From contig NZ_JOFJ01000006.1 of assembly GCF_000718255.1 (NCBI RefSeq), positions 62,001 to 126,000 on the forward strand: a DNA stretch of 64,000 nt, given 5' to 3'. The notes under the pieces are model-generated. The model worked only from the letters and a program-made list of their open reading frames with translations. It was not told the origin of the DNA and did no database searches. Below, in pieces: positions 55,636 to 63,381 of this stretch; position 1 is the first letter of the stretch; every line of letters starts with the position of its first letter. This DNA comes from Spirillospora albida. Its GTDB lineage: Bacteria > Actinomycetota > Actinomycetes > Streptosporangiales > Streptosporangiaceae. Both the position numbers and the translations under genes were made by a program.

Positions 55636-56640
55636 TTGAGGAGCGGGGGTTCCCGCGCGGCGGCGATCGAGGGGGACGCCGGCGCGCCCGCCGGCATGCG
55701 CCGGTACGGGCGGCCGTACCCGCGGTTGCGCCCGGGAGACCGGGTCGCCGTCGTCGCGCCCAGCGGCCCCGCCGATCCGGCGCGGCTGGAGGCGGGCCGC
55801 GCGCTGCTGCGGTCCCTGGGCCTCAAGGTCGTCACCGGCGCGCACGTGCTCGACCGGGCCGGTCTCGGCGATCCGGAGCGGAACGGTCCCGGGCGGCTCG
55901 CCGGGCCGGACGCCGACCGCGCCGCCGATCTCATGGACGCCTGGTGCGACCCCCGCGTCCGCGCGGTGGTCTGCGCGCGGGGCGGCTACGGCGCCACCCG
56001 CGTCCTCGACCACCTCGACTGGGCGGCGCTCGCCGCCGCCGGCCCGAAGATGCTGCACGGGTCCAGCGACATCACCGCGCTGCACGCCGCGTTCGGCGCG
56101 CGGCTCGGGATCACGACGTCGTTCGGCCCGATGCCCGCGGGCACCCTCGCCGCGGAGCCGGGCGACGGCGCCACCCTCGGCGGTCTCCGCGCCGCCCTGT
56201 TCGGGGACGTCCCCGCGCCCCTGAGCGGCACGCACGCGCTCGTGCCGGGCCGGGCCGAGGGGCCGCTGACGGGCGGCACCCTCACGCTCCTCACCGCCCT
56301 TCTGGGCACGCCGTACGCGCCGCCGCCCGCCGCGGGCCGCGTCGTCTTCCTGGAGGACGTCGCGGAGGCCCCCTACCGGGTCGACCGGATGCTCGTCCAG
56401 CTCCTCCAGTCCGGCTGGTTCGGGGGCTGCGCGGGGATCGTGCTCGGCTCGTGGGAGGGCTGCGGCGACCCGGCCGAGCTCGCCGACGTGCTCGCGGCGC
56501 GGCTCGGCCCGCTCGGCGTCCCCGTGCTCGCCGGGGTCGCGGCCGGACACGGCCCGCGGCAGCTGACCCTGGAGCTCGGCGCGCCCGTACTCCTGGACGC
56601 GGGAGCCCTCACCCTGGACGCGCCGGGAGGTATGCGATGA
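55636..56640 (+). CDS. LD-carboxypeptidase (S66 family, LdcA/MccF-like)
   Basis: A 334-residue serine peptidase of family S66, which includes muropeptide LD-carboxypeptidases and microcin C self-immunity proteins (MccF). The nucleophile is expected in KMLHGSSDITALH (about residue 143). Other parts are VVCARGGYGATRVLDHLDW (about 112-130), GGTLTLLTALLGTPY and the catalytic Glu/His regions VVFLEDVAEAPYRVDRML and AGHGPRQLTLELG. A TTG at 55636 with AGGAGGGGG six bases ahead was taken as start; an ATG at 55696 (MRRYGRPYP) is possible. The stop overlaps the next start (ATGA). Confidence 0.87.
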   Translation: MRSGGSRAAAIEGDAGAPAGMRRYGRPYPRLRPGDRVAVVAPSGPADPARLEAGRALLRSLGLKVVTGAHVLDRAGLGDPERNGPGRLAGPDADRAADLMDAWCDPRVRAVVCARGGYGATRVLDHLDWAALAAAGPKMLHGSSDITALHAAFGARLGITTSFGPMPAGTLAAEPGDGATLGGLRAALFGDVPAPLSGTHALVPGRAEGPLTGGTLTLLTALLGTPYAPPPAAGRVVFLEDVAEAPYRVDRMLVQLLQSGWFGGCAGIVLGSWEGCGDPAELADVLAARLGPLGVPVLAGVAAGHGPRQLTLELGAPVLLDAGALTLDAPGGMR

Positions 56641-57527
56641 GAGGCCGTCATGCCCGTCCCGGCCCCTGGGACGACGGGGCCCTGGACTCGCTGCTCGTCC
56701 TGGTGGCCGAGAGCCTCGGCTACGCGTGCCGCCCGGTGCCGGGGGACGTCGTGCTGCTGGAGGGCGCCAACCGGCTGCACATCAGCATGCGCAACCTGCG
56801 GCAGCTGGCCCGGCTGGTCCCCCGCGACGACTGGCCCGCGCTGGTCTCCGACCATGTCACGACCGTCGTCACGGCGATCGAGGAGCCCCTCGACCTCAGC
56901 GACTTCGACCTCGCCCAGCACCTGCTGCGGACCCGCATCTACCCGGCGGAGGCCGACAACGGGGCGCTCGCGGCCCGGCCGTTCGCGCCGGGGCTGATCG
57001 AGGCGGTGGTCGTCGACACGCCCACCACCGTCCGGACCGTCACGACCGCCGAGATGCGCGGCTGGCCGGTGAGCGGCGACGCGCTGTTCATGATCGGCCG
57101 CTCCAACGTGCGGGCCGACGGCCCGCTGCAGGCCGACGAGCAGGATCTCGGCGGCGTCCGGGTCTCGATCCTGCACGGCTGGACGTTCTATGCCGCGACC
57201 CACCTGGCGTGGCTGGAGGAGTACCTGCCGCTCGGCCCGTACGGCGCGCTCGTCATCGCGCCGAGCCGCAGCATGATCGTCGCGCATCCGCTGCGCTACC
57301 CCATGGTCGACCCGCGCGCCCGGTACCGCGCCGCCGTCGCGGCGGCGCACGAGCTGCAGGCGCAGGCCCACCGCGGGTACGAGGAGGGGCCGGGCTCGCT
57401 CAGCCCGCACCTGTACTGGTGGCGGGCCGGCGAGCTGACGGTGCTGGAGACCCGCTACGAGGACGGCGCGCTGATCCTGCCCCGGGAGTTCGCGTCCGTG
57501 CTGGCGACGTTCGCGGCGGAGCGCTGA
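56637..57527 (+). CDS. Hypothetical protein coupled to LD-carboxypeptidase
   Basis: A 296-residue protein that I do not recognise. It has no signal peptide or clear membrane helix. It contains a mixed alpha/beta pattern, with LLVLVAESLGYACRPVPGDVVLLEG at the N terminus and LYWWRAGELTVLETRYEDGALILPREFASVLATF at the C terminus. The start overlaps the preceding stop (ATGA), so it is translated with the LD-carboxypeptidase and may act with it. The last 73 bp overlap the convergent YczE gene, which could mean one of the two 3' ends is shorter in truth. Confidence 0.75.
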   Translation: MRGRHARPGPWDDGALDSLLVLVAESLGYACRPVPGDVVLLEGANRLHISMRNLRQLARLVPRDDWPALVSDHVTTVVTAIEEPLDLSDFDLAQHLLRTRIYPAEADNGALAARPFAPGLIEAVVVDTPTTVRTVTTAEMRGWPVSGDALFMIGRSNVRADGPLQADEQDLGGVRVSILHGWTFYAATHLAWLEEYLPLGPYGALVIAPSRSMIVAHPLRYPMVDPRARYRAAVAAAHELQAQAHRGYEEGPGSLSPHLYWWRAGELTVLETRYEDGALILPREFASVLATFAAER

Positions 57528-58174
57528 CGGGGCGCCTCGCGGTCGCCGTGGCCGGCGGGGCCCTCCGGGTCGCGGCCGGGTCGCGGCGCTATCGTGAGGC
57601 GCGGCAGGAACAGCTGGGTGAGCGGCCCGATCGCGAGGGCGTACAGGACGGTGCCGGCGCCGACCGTCCCGCCCAGCAGCCACCCCACCGCGAGGACGGT
57701 CACCTCGATCGCGGTGCGGGCCGCGCGCAGCGAGTGGCCACGGGCGGCGAACCCGGTCATCAGCCCGTCGCGGGGGCCGGGGCCGAGCCCGGCGCCGATG
57801 TAGCATCCGCCGCCGAAAGCGCCCATGAGGATGCCCCCGCCCAGGTACCCCCAGGCGATGCCGGTGGCGCCCGGGGCGGGCAGCAGCCACAGGAACAGGT
57901 CGGCGAACACGCCGATGAAGACGACGTTGCTGAGCGTGCCGATCCCGGGCCGCTGCCGCAGCGGGATCCACAGCAGCATGACGAGGGCGCCGACGATGAC
58001 GATCCACGCGCCGATCGACAGCCCGAAGCGGCGGGACAGGCCTTGGTGGAACACGTCCCACGGGTCGTTGCCGAGCCCGGACGCGACCTGCAGCGCGATT
58101 CCCAGCCCGTACAGGGCCAATCCGATGTACAGCTGGACGAGGCGCCGTGCCATCCGGGGTCGTATCAGGGCCAT
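57455..58174 (-). CDS. YczE/YitT-type membrane protein
   Basis: A 239-residue membrane protein with about five helices and the YczE pattern: LYIGLALYGLGIALQVASGLGNDPWDVFHQGLSRRFG at the N terminus and GGGCYIGAGLGPGPRDGLMTG in the middle. The last 45 residues (RPGRDPEGPAGHGDREAPRQ) are polar and lie over the 3' end of the opposite gene. The ATG at 58174 has AAGGAG seven bases ahead; the frame is open upstream. It is divergent from a MocR regulator, an association known from Bacillus-type YczR/YczE, and may move a vitamin B6-related or amine compound. Confidence 0.88.
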   Translation of the reverse strand: MALIRPRMARRLVQLYIGLALYGLGIALQVASGLGNDPWDVFHQGLSRRFGLSIGAWIVIVGALVMLLWIPLRQRPGIGTLSNVVFIGVFADLFLWLLPAPGATGIAWGYLGGGILMGAFGGGCYIGAGLGPGPRDGLMTGFAARGHSLRAARTAIEVTVLAVGWLLGGTVGAGTVLYALAIGPLTQLFLPRLTIAPRPGRDPEGPAGHGDREAPRQRSAANVASTDANSRGRISAPSS

Positions 58175-58184
58175 TTGCCACTCC

Positions 58185-58215
58185 TTCACGGTCATCGCTC
58201 CATCCTGACCGTGAA
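58185..58215. promoter_or_regulatory. Inverted repeat TTCACGGTCA-N11-TGACCGTGAA in YczE-MocR region
   Basis: Perfect 10-bp arms (58185-58194 and 58206-58215) flank 11 bases in the divergent promoter region. It is a strong operator candidate for the MocR protein or a partner. It overlaps the 5' leader of the YczE gene. Confidence 0.55.
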
Positions 58216-58220
58216 TGGAC

Positions 58221-58254
58221 TGGTTATATAGGGCCAATCATGGGAAAGTGGCCC
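58221..58254 (+). promoter_or_regulatory. MocR promoter region with GGGCCA-N12-TGGCCC repeat and AAAGTGG
   Basis: TGGTTATATA (58221-58230) is the AT-rich core and likely includes the -10. GGGCCA (58231-58236) and TGGCCC (58249-58254) form an inverted repeat, and AAAGTGG recalls the PdxR-type motif I remember from Corynebacterium. This supports autoregulation by the MocR protein. Confidence 0.4.
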
Positions 58255-58256
58255 TC

Positions 58257-59726
58257 ATGGTGACCCGGTATGTGAGCGGCCCCCAGCTGGCGCGGCTGCT
58301 CGGCGACGTCCCGCGCGAGCGTCCCGTCTACGGCGCGCTGGCCCGGTCGGTGCGCGCGCTCGTCCTGGACGGGCGGCTCGCGCTGCGCACCCGGCTGCCC
58401 GCCGAGCGGGACCTCGCGTCAGCGCTCGGCGTCAGCCGCACCACCGTCACCGCCGCCTACGACCTGCTCCGCGAGGAGGGGTACGTCGAGAGCCGGCAGG
58501 GCGCGGGGACCTGGACGGCCCTGCCGCCGGTCCGGATGTCGATGACCGAGCCGCGCGGCGGCCCGCCGACCGGCGGCCGGTTCGGGCGCGCCTACCCGGC
58601 GCCGGACGACCCGGAGTTCATCGACCTCGGCTGCGCCACCCCGGGCGCGCCCGCCGCCTTCGGGGAGGCGGTCGCGGCGGCCGTCGCGGAGCTGCCCCGC
58701 TACAGCACCGGCCCCGGCTACGAACCGGCCGGACTGGCGTGCCTGCGGGAGGAGATCGCCGCCGGGTACGCGGCCCGCGGCATCCCGACCCGGCCCGACC
58801 AGATCGTCGTGACGACCGGCGCGCAGCACGCGTTCACGCTGCTCGTCCACACGCTCGTGGAGCCCGGCGACGCCGTCCTGGTGGAGCGGCCCACCTATCC
58901 GCACGCGCTCGGCGCGCTGCGCCGCCGCGGCGCCCGGCTCGTCACCGCCGGGGTGAACGAGGGGTGGGACCTGGAGCTGATCGCCGGGACGATGCGGCAG
59001 GCCGCCGTCCGGATGGCGTACACCATCCCCGACTTCCAGAACCCGACCGGATTCCTCATGTCCGGCGCCGACCGGGCCGCGCTGGTCGACGCGGCGCGCG
59101 GCGCGGACGCGTTCGCCGTGACCGACGAGACGTTCGCCGAACTGGCCCACGACCCGGACGCGCCCGCCGAGCCGCTCCTCGCGTCCTACGACACCGGCGG
59201 CCGGGTCATCTCGGTCGGGTCGGCGTCCAAGCTGTTCTGGGGCGGGCTGCGGATCGGCTGGATCCGCACGACCGCGCCGCTCGCGCGGCGGCTCGTCCTC
59301 GCCCGGGAGCCGTTCGACATGGCGAGTCCCGTCCTGGACCAGCTGATCGTGGCGGAGCTGCTGCGGCGGGTGGCGGAGGTGCGGGAGGAGCGGGCGGCGG
59401 CGCTGCTCGCGAGCCGGGACGCGCTCGCCGCGGCGCTGCGGGAGCGGCTGCCCGGCTGGGCCTTCCGGCTGCCGGACGGCGGCATGTCGCTGTGGGCGCG
59501 GATCGGCGCCCCGGTGGCGACGCGGCTCGCCGAGGCGGCCGAGCGGCACGGCGTCCGCGTGGTCCCGGGCCCGGTGTTCGCCGCCGACGGCGTGCTGGAG
59601 GACTACGTGCGCCTGCCGTACGTCCTGCCGCCGGACGCGCTGCGCACGGCGGTGGAGCGGCTCGCCGCCGCCTTCCGCGAGGTCGAGGCGGCGCCGGCCG
59701 CGCGCCCCCTGCCCGCCTACGTCTGA
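58257..59726 (+). CDS. MocR/GntR-family regulator with aminotransferase-like domain
   Basis: A 489-residue protein. The N-terminal GntR winged helix spans about residues 22-90 (ARSVRALVLDGRLALRTRLPAERDLASALGVSRTTVTAAYDLLREEGYVESRQGAGTW). The C-terminal domain (about 120-480) is a fold-type I aminotransferase: VTTGAQHAFTLLVHTLVEPGD, YTIPDFQNPTGFLMS, and the PLP lysine in SVGSASKLFWGGLRIGWIR. MocR proteins sense PLP or amines. Adjacent divergent YczE is the probable target. The ATG at 58257 was chosen. Confidence 0.92.
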   Translation: MVTRYVSGPQLARLLGDVPRERPVYGALARSVRALVLDGRLALRTRLPAERDLASALGVSRTTVTAAYDLLREEGYVESRQGAGTWTALPPVRMSMTEPRGGPPTGGRFGRAYPAPDDPEFIDLGCATPGAPAAFGEAVAAAVAELPRYSTGPGYEPAGLACLREEIAAGYAARGIPTRPDQIVVTTGAQHAFTLLVHTLVEPGDAVLVERPTYPHALGALRRRGARLVTAGVNEGWDLELIAGTMRQAAVRMAYTIPDFQNPTGFLMSGADRAALVDAARGADAFAVTDETFAELAHDPDAPAEPLLASYDTGGRVISVGSASKLFWGGLRIGWIRTTAPLARRLVLAREPFDMASPVLDQLIVAELLRRVAEVREERAAALLASRDALAAALRERLPGWAFRLPDGGMSLWARIGAPVATRLAEAAERHGVRVVPGPVFAADGVLEDYVRLPYVLPPDALRTAVERLAAAFREVEAAPAARPLPAYV

Positions 59727-59738
59727 GGCGGGCGGGGG

Positions 59739-60176
59739 TCAGGTCGCGGCGCGCTGGATGTAGCCGACGAGGTGCTCGCGCTCGTTCTCCAGCTCGTCGA
59801 TGGCGCTCTTGACGACGTCGCCGATGCTGACGATGCCGACGAGCCGCTCGTCCTGCACGACCGGCAGGTGCCGGAACCGGTGCTCGGTCATCACCCGGCG
59901 CAGGTCGTCGACGTGCTCGTCCGGTCCGCAGGTGCGGACCTCCGCCGTCATGATGTCGGCGACCGGCCGGTCGAGCAGGGCCGCGCCCTGCTCGTGCAGC
60001 CGCCGGACGACGTCGCGCTCGGACGCGATGCCCGCGATCGACGTGCCGTCGGGCGACACGACCGCCGCCCCGATGTTGTGCTCGGCCAGGACGGCGAGCA
60101 GTTGCCGGACGGTGGCCTCGGGGGAGACCGTGGCCACCGCTTCTCCCTTCCGGCGAAGGATGTCGCGAATCCGCAT
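59739..60176 (-). CDS. CBS domain-pair protein
   Basis: A 145-residue stand-alone CBS pair (Bateman module): domain 1 IRDILRRKGEAVATVSPEATVRQLLAVLAEHNIGAAVVS, domain 2 VADIMTAEVRTCGPDEHVDDLRRVMTEHRFRHLPVVQDERLVGIVSIGDVVKSAI. The C-terminal helix LENEREHLVGYIQ matches the widespread CBS family in actinobacteria and proteobacteria linked to adenine-nucleotide or NAD sensing. It is convergent with the MocR gene, 12 bp away. Confidence 0.93.
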   Translation of the reverse strand: MRIRDILRRKGEAVATVSPEATVRQLLAVLAEHNIGAAVVSPDGTSIAGIASERDVVRRLHEQGAALLDRPVADIMTAEVRTCGPDEHVDDLRRVMTEHRFRHLPVVQDERLVGIVSIGDVVKSAIDELENEREHLVGYIQRAAT

Positions 60177-60244
60177 GTCCTCAAGGTCGCATGTTCGGCC
60201 GGGCCTGGAAACCCCCTGGCGGTAAAGGGATCCGGGTTATTGGA

Positions 60245-61252
60245 TCATCGGCGGGCCGCCGCGCGGGCGGCGCGCGCCGCGGCGGCGGGCGACCGGCGCC
60301 GCGGCGCCTTCCGGACGCCGTGGGGCGCGCGCTCCGGGTCGGCGGCGGGCAGGCCGCCGATGACGCGGGCGATGTGCTCGCCGGCCCAGCGGGCGACGGC
60401 CTCGGGGTGGCTGCGCGTCACCCAGTGCCCGGCGTCGATCGTCCGCAGCGTCAGGTTCGGGACGCGCTCCGCGAGGCCCCCGACGAGGTGCGGCGACACG
60501 AACAGGTCCCGCGTGGGGACGATCACCTGGGTGGGGATCTCGGTGCGCCGGTCGCGGGGCCGCCGCAGCCGCTCCGCCATGTTCGCCCGGTACAGCCCGA
60601 CGCCCGCGGCGCCGTCGCGCGGGAGCGTCCGCGCGGGGTGGCCGGGCCTGGCGGGGACGCCCTCGCCGAGCTCGAGCGCCCGGGTGAACGGGGTGGCGAG
60701 GCCGGCGCGCCACAGCGCCTCGGGCAGCACCGGCGTCTGGAAGAAGTAGATGTACCAGGACCGCAGCCCCTGGCCGAGGGCGCGCGCCAGGTTGCCCGGG
60801 GTGGGGCGGGCGAGGAGCCGCCGCGTCCAGTGCGCGGCGTGGTCGAGGCACGGGCCGGAGATCGACGTGAAGGACGCGAAGCGCTCCGGCATCGTGCAGA
60901 CCGCCTCCCACGACTGGATGGAGCCCCAGTCGTGCCCGACGAGGTGGACCTTCTCGCGGTCCCGCGTGGTCGCGTCGAGGACGGCCGCCATGTCGGCCAT
61001 CAGGTACGCGAACGTGTAGCGGCGCCGCCCGTACGGCCGGGACGACGCGCCCGCGCCCCGCACGTCGTACCGGACCACGTGGTACCGGCCGGCGAGCCCG
61101 TCGGCCACCTCGTCCCACACGGCGTGCGTGTCGGGGTAGCCGTGCACCAGCAGGACGGTCGGCCGCGCGGGGTCGCCCTGCTCGAAGACGGCGAGGTCGA
61201 CGCCGTCGCCCCGGACGCGCCGCCGCCGCTTCGGGTGGGTCGGGGTCGTCAT
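60245..61252 (-). CDS. Alpha/beta hydrolase, epoxide-hydrolase-like
   Basis: A 335-residue alpha/beta hydrolase. HGYPD (about residues 36-40) is the oxyanion loop of epoxide hydrolases and dehalogenases, and the nucleophile is Asp in VGHDWGSIQSW (about 103-113). The late histidine is in DAGHWVTRSHPE. A cap domain lies about 130-240. The last 45 residues are a basic Arg/Ala tail (RKAPRRRSPAAAARAARAAARR). Mycobacterial EphD-like proteins resemble it but carry a dehydrogenase domain instead of the tail. Regulation: a palindromic element precedes the gene. Confidence 0.88.
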   Translation of the reverse strand: MTTPTHPKRRRRVRGDGVDLAVFEQGDPARPTVLLVHGYPDTHAVWDEVADGLAGRYHVVRYDVRGAGASSRPYGRRRYTFAYLMADMAAVLDATTRDREKVHLVGHDWGSIQSWEAVCTMPERFASFTSISGPCLDHAAHWTRRLLARPTPGNLARALGQGLRSWYIYFFQTPVLPEALWRAGLATPFTRALELGEGVPARPGHPARTLPRDGAAGVGLYRANMAERLRRPRDRRTEIPTQVIVPTRDLFVSPHLVGGLAERVPNLTLRTIDAGHWVTRSHPEAVARWAGEHIARVIGGLPAADPERAPHGVRKAPRRRSPAAAARAARAAARR

Positions 61253-61272
61253 GCGGATGCCTCCCGGGCTCT

Positions 61273-61294
61273 ATTGGACACGGTGTTAACCAAT
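61273..61294. promoter_or_regulatory. ATTGG-N12-CCAAT repeat ahead of the hydrolase gene
   Basis: ATTGG (61273-61277) and CCAAT (61290-61294) flank ACACGGTGTTAA, about 20 bp upstream of the hydrolase ATG on the minus strand. The AT-rich core and arms suggest a TetR-type operator. Confidence 0.4.
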
Positions 61295-61412
61295 CGTCTC
61301 CGGGGGCGCCCGGTCAAGCCCGCGCGTCCGGTGACCCTCGCCACCCGCGCGACGACGCGGGAGGCCCGCACCGGCGTCCGGTACGGGCCTCGCGGGAGGG
61401 GGAGCGGGGTGC

Positions 61413-62348
61413 TCAGTACGGGTCGTAACCCCCGGCCTGCGCGGCCGGTGACTTCAGCAGGTACTCCAGCGCGCGCGGCGTCGAGCAGATCTGCGAGGGG
61501 TGGTGGCCGGGCTTCAGGTAGACGGGGGCCTCGCCGAGCAGCAGCTTGAAGATGCCGGGGACGTGGCCGAGCCGCACCGAGCGCCGGTACGCGCGGTACA
61601 CCCGCGGGAACGTGACCCGCTTCTTGATCGTCGGGTCGTGCCTGAGCAGGTACAGCGAGCCGCCGATCAGCGCCCAGTACAGGAAGAACAGCGACACCAG
61701 CCACGCGGCGACCCGGGTCGCGTAGCCGCCGCCCATCGCCTTGTAGACGTCGAACACGACCGACCGGTGCTCGACCTCCTCGGCGCCGTGCCAGCGGAGC
61801 AGGTCGAGCATGGTCGGGTCCACGCCCGCCTTGTCGAGCCGCTCGTTGTCCATGATCCACTGGCCGAGGACGGCGGTGTAGTGCTCGATCGAGGCGACCG
61901 CGGCCAGCTCGAACCGCAGCCGGCGCCGCCACGCCCGCGGGTTCTTCGCCTTCAGCTCCTCCATCTGCCTCGGCCGGTCGGCGTTGCCCCGGGCGGCCGG
62001 GCCGGTGATGCGGGAGACGTCGATGCCGTTGCGCTCGAGGATCTGGTCGAGGACGCCCTGGTGCGAGCGGGCGTGCACCATCTCCTGGCCGATGAAGCCG
62101 CGGATCTCCTCCAGCAGCCGCTCGTCCTTGATGTGCGGCCGCGCGTCCTTGACGCACTGGATGAACCACTTCTCGCCCTCGGGCAGGACGATGTGGAACG
62201 AGTTGATGATGTGGGTGGCGACCGGGTCGCCGGGGATCCAGTGCATCGGCGTGGCCGACCAGTCGAAGCTGACCCTCCGTGCCTTGATCGGGGGATGGCG
62301 CTCGTCGATCCCGGACGCCGGTCCGCCGGTGGGCAGGGGCTTCGTCAT
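61413..62348 (-). CDS. Metal-dependent hydrolase family protein (PF10118 type)
   Basis: A 311-residue protein of the family annotated as predicted metal-dependent hydrolase, found in actinobacteria and proteobacteria and related to the ferritin fold. Ligand candidates are in IGQEMVHARSHQGVL (about residues 88-102), SIEHYTAVL and GAEEVEHRSVVFDVY (about 185-199), the E and ExxH pattern. One or two hydrophobic segments (WLVSLFFLYWALIGGSLYLL, about 213-232) suggest a membrane link. GAGGAGAGG precedes the ATG at 62348. Its reaction is unknown; fatty or hydroxylated substrates have been proposed. Confidence 0.85.
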   Translation of the reverse strand: MTKPLPTGGPASGIDERHPPIKARRVSFDWSATPMHWIPGDPVATHIINSFHIVLPEGEKWFIQCVKDARPHIKDERLLEEIRGFIGQEMVHARSHQGVLDQILERNGIDVSRITGPAARGNADRPRQMEELKAKNPRAWRRRLRFELAAVASIEHYTAVLGQWIMDNERLDKAGVDPTMLDLLRWHGAEEVEHRSVVFDVYKAMGGGYATRVAAWLVSLFFLYWALIGGSLYLLRHDPTIKKRVTFPRVYRAYRRSVRLGHVPGIFKLLLGEAPVYLKPGHHPSQICSTPRALEYLLKSPAAQAGGYDPY

Positions 62349-62428
62349 TCCCTCTCCTCGCTTCGCGGGGGTAACAAGGTCGCGGGGGAGCGCGCCGCGC
62401 CCGCGCGCCCGGCTCCGGGCGCCGCAGT

Positions 62429-62480
62429 CCGCACCAAGGTCGACAGTCAACTCCTGTGAACGGGGGGTTTCTTGGTGCGG
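62429..62480. repeat. 10-bp inverted repeat with 32-bp spacer upstream of the metal-dependent hydrolase gene
   Basis: CCGCACCAAG (62429-62438) and CTTGGTGCGG (62471-62480) are perfect complements. They flank a TTGACT on the minus strand that could be a -35. They may be two operator half-sites or a long hairpin. Confidence 0.5.
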
Positions 62481-62543
62481 GAACAACAAGTCGCCGCCCG
62501 CAAACCATCGCCGGATGATAAGTGACAGTGATCGCTGGCAGGA

Positions 62544-63356
62544 TCAGCCGGTGATGCGCTCGGCCCCCGTGTAGACGTTCATCGACGCCCCGCGCAGGAA
62601 CCCGACCAGGGTCATGCCGGCGTCCTCGGCCAGCTCGACCGCCAGCGACGAGGGGGCCGACACCGCGGCGAGCACCGGGATCCCGGCCCGCGCCGCCTTC
62701 TGCGTCAGCTCGAACGACGCGCGGCCGCTCACCATCAGGACGTGCCCGGCCAGCGGCAGCGGCCCGCGCCGCAGCGCCCATCCGATCACCTTGTCGACGG
62801 CGTTGTGCCGCCCCACGTCCTCGCGGAGCGCGCGCAGCGCGCCGCCCGCGTCGAACAGGCCCGCCGCGTGCAGGCCGCCGGTCCGGTCGAAGGCCCGCTG
62901 CGCCGCCCGCAGCCGGTCGGGCAGGGCGGCGAGCGTCGCCGGGGTGAGCCGGACGCGGTCCGCCGCGATGTCGTGGGGCCGCGTCACCCGCAGCGCCTCG
63001 ATGCTCGACTTGCCGCACACCCCGCACGCGCTCGTCGTGGTGAACGCGCGGGTCAGCGACGCGTCCGGGAGCGGCACGCCGGGCGCGAGCGCCACGTCCA
63101 GGGTGTTCTGCTCCTCGGTGCCGGCGCAGAACCGCATGGACGCGAGGTCGCCCGCGCCGCCGATGATCCCCTCGGCGGCGAGGAACCCGGCGGCGAGGTC
63201 GAAGTCGTGGCCGGGGGTGCGCATCGTGATCGTGAGCGGCGCGCCCGCGACCCGGATCTCCAGGGGCTCCTCCACGGCGAGCGTGTCGGGGCGCCGCCCC
63301 CGCGCCCCGGTGGTGCTCAGGCGCAGCACGGGCCTGCGCACGGTGATCCGCCCCAT
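62544..63356 (-). CDS. fdhD: Formate dehydrogenase accessory sulfurtransferase FdhD
   Basis: A 270-residue sulfurtransferase that inserts sulfur into the molybdenum cofactor of formate dehydrogenase. The catalytic cysteines are in TTSACGVCGKSSIEAL (about residues 109-124), and LMVSGRASFELTQKAARAGIPVLAAVSAPSSLAVELAEDAGMTLVGFLRG (about 206-255) is the family's binding region. Full length. No formate dehydrogenase subunit is next to it in the window. Confidence 0.95.
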   Translation of the reverse strand: MGRITVRRPVLRLSTTGARGRRPDTLAVEEPLEIRVAGAPLTITMRTPGHDFDLAAGFLAAEGIIGGAGDLASMRFCAGTEEQNTLDVALAPGVPLPDASLTRAFTTTSACGVCGKSSIEALRVTRPHDIAADRVRLTPATLAALPDRLRAAQRAFDRTGGLHAAGLFDAGGALRALREDVGRHNAVDKVIGWALRRGPLPLAGHVLMVSGRASFELTQKAARAGIPVLAAVSAPSSLAVELAEDAGMTLVGFLRGASMNVYTGAERITG

Positions 63357-63381
63357 GCCTGGACGGTACCCGGCGCACCTG

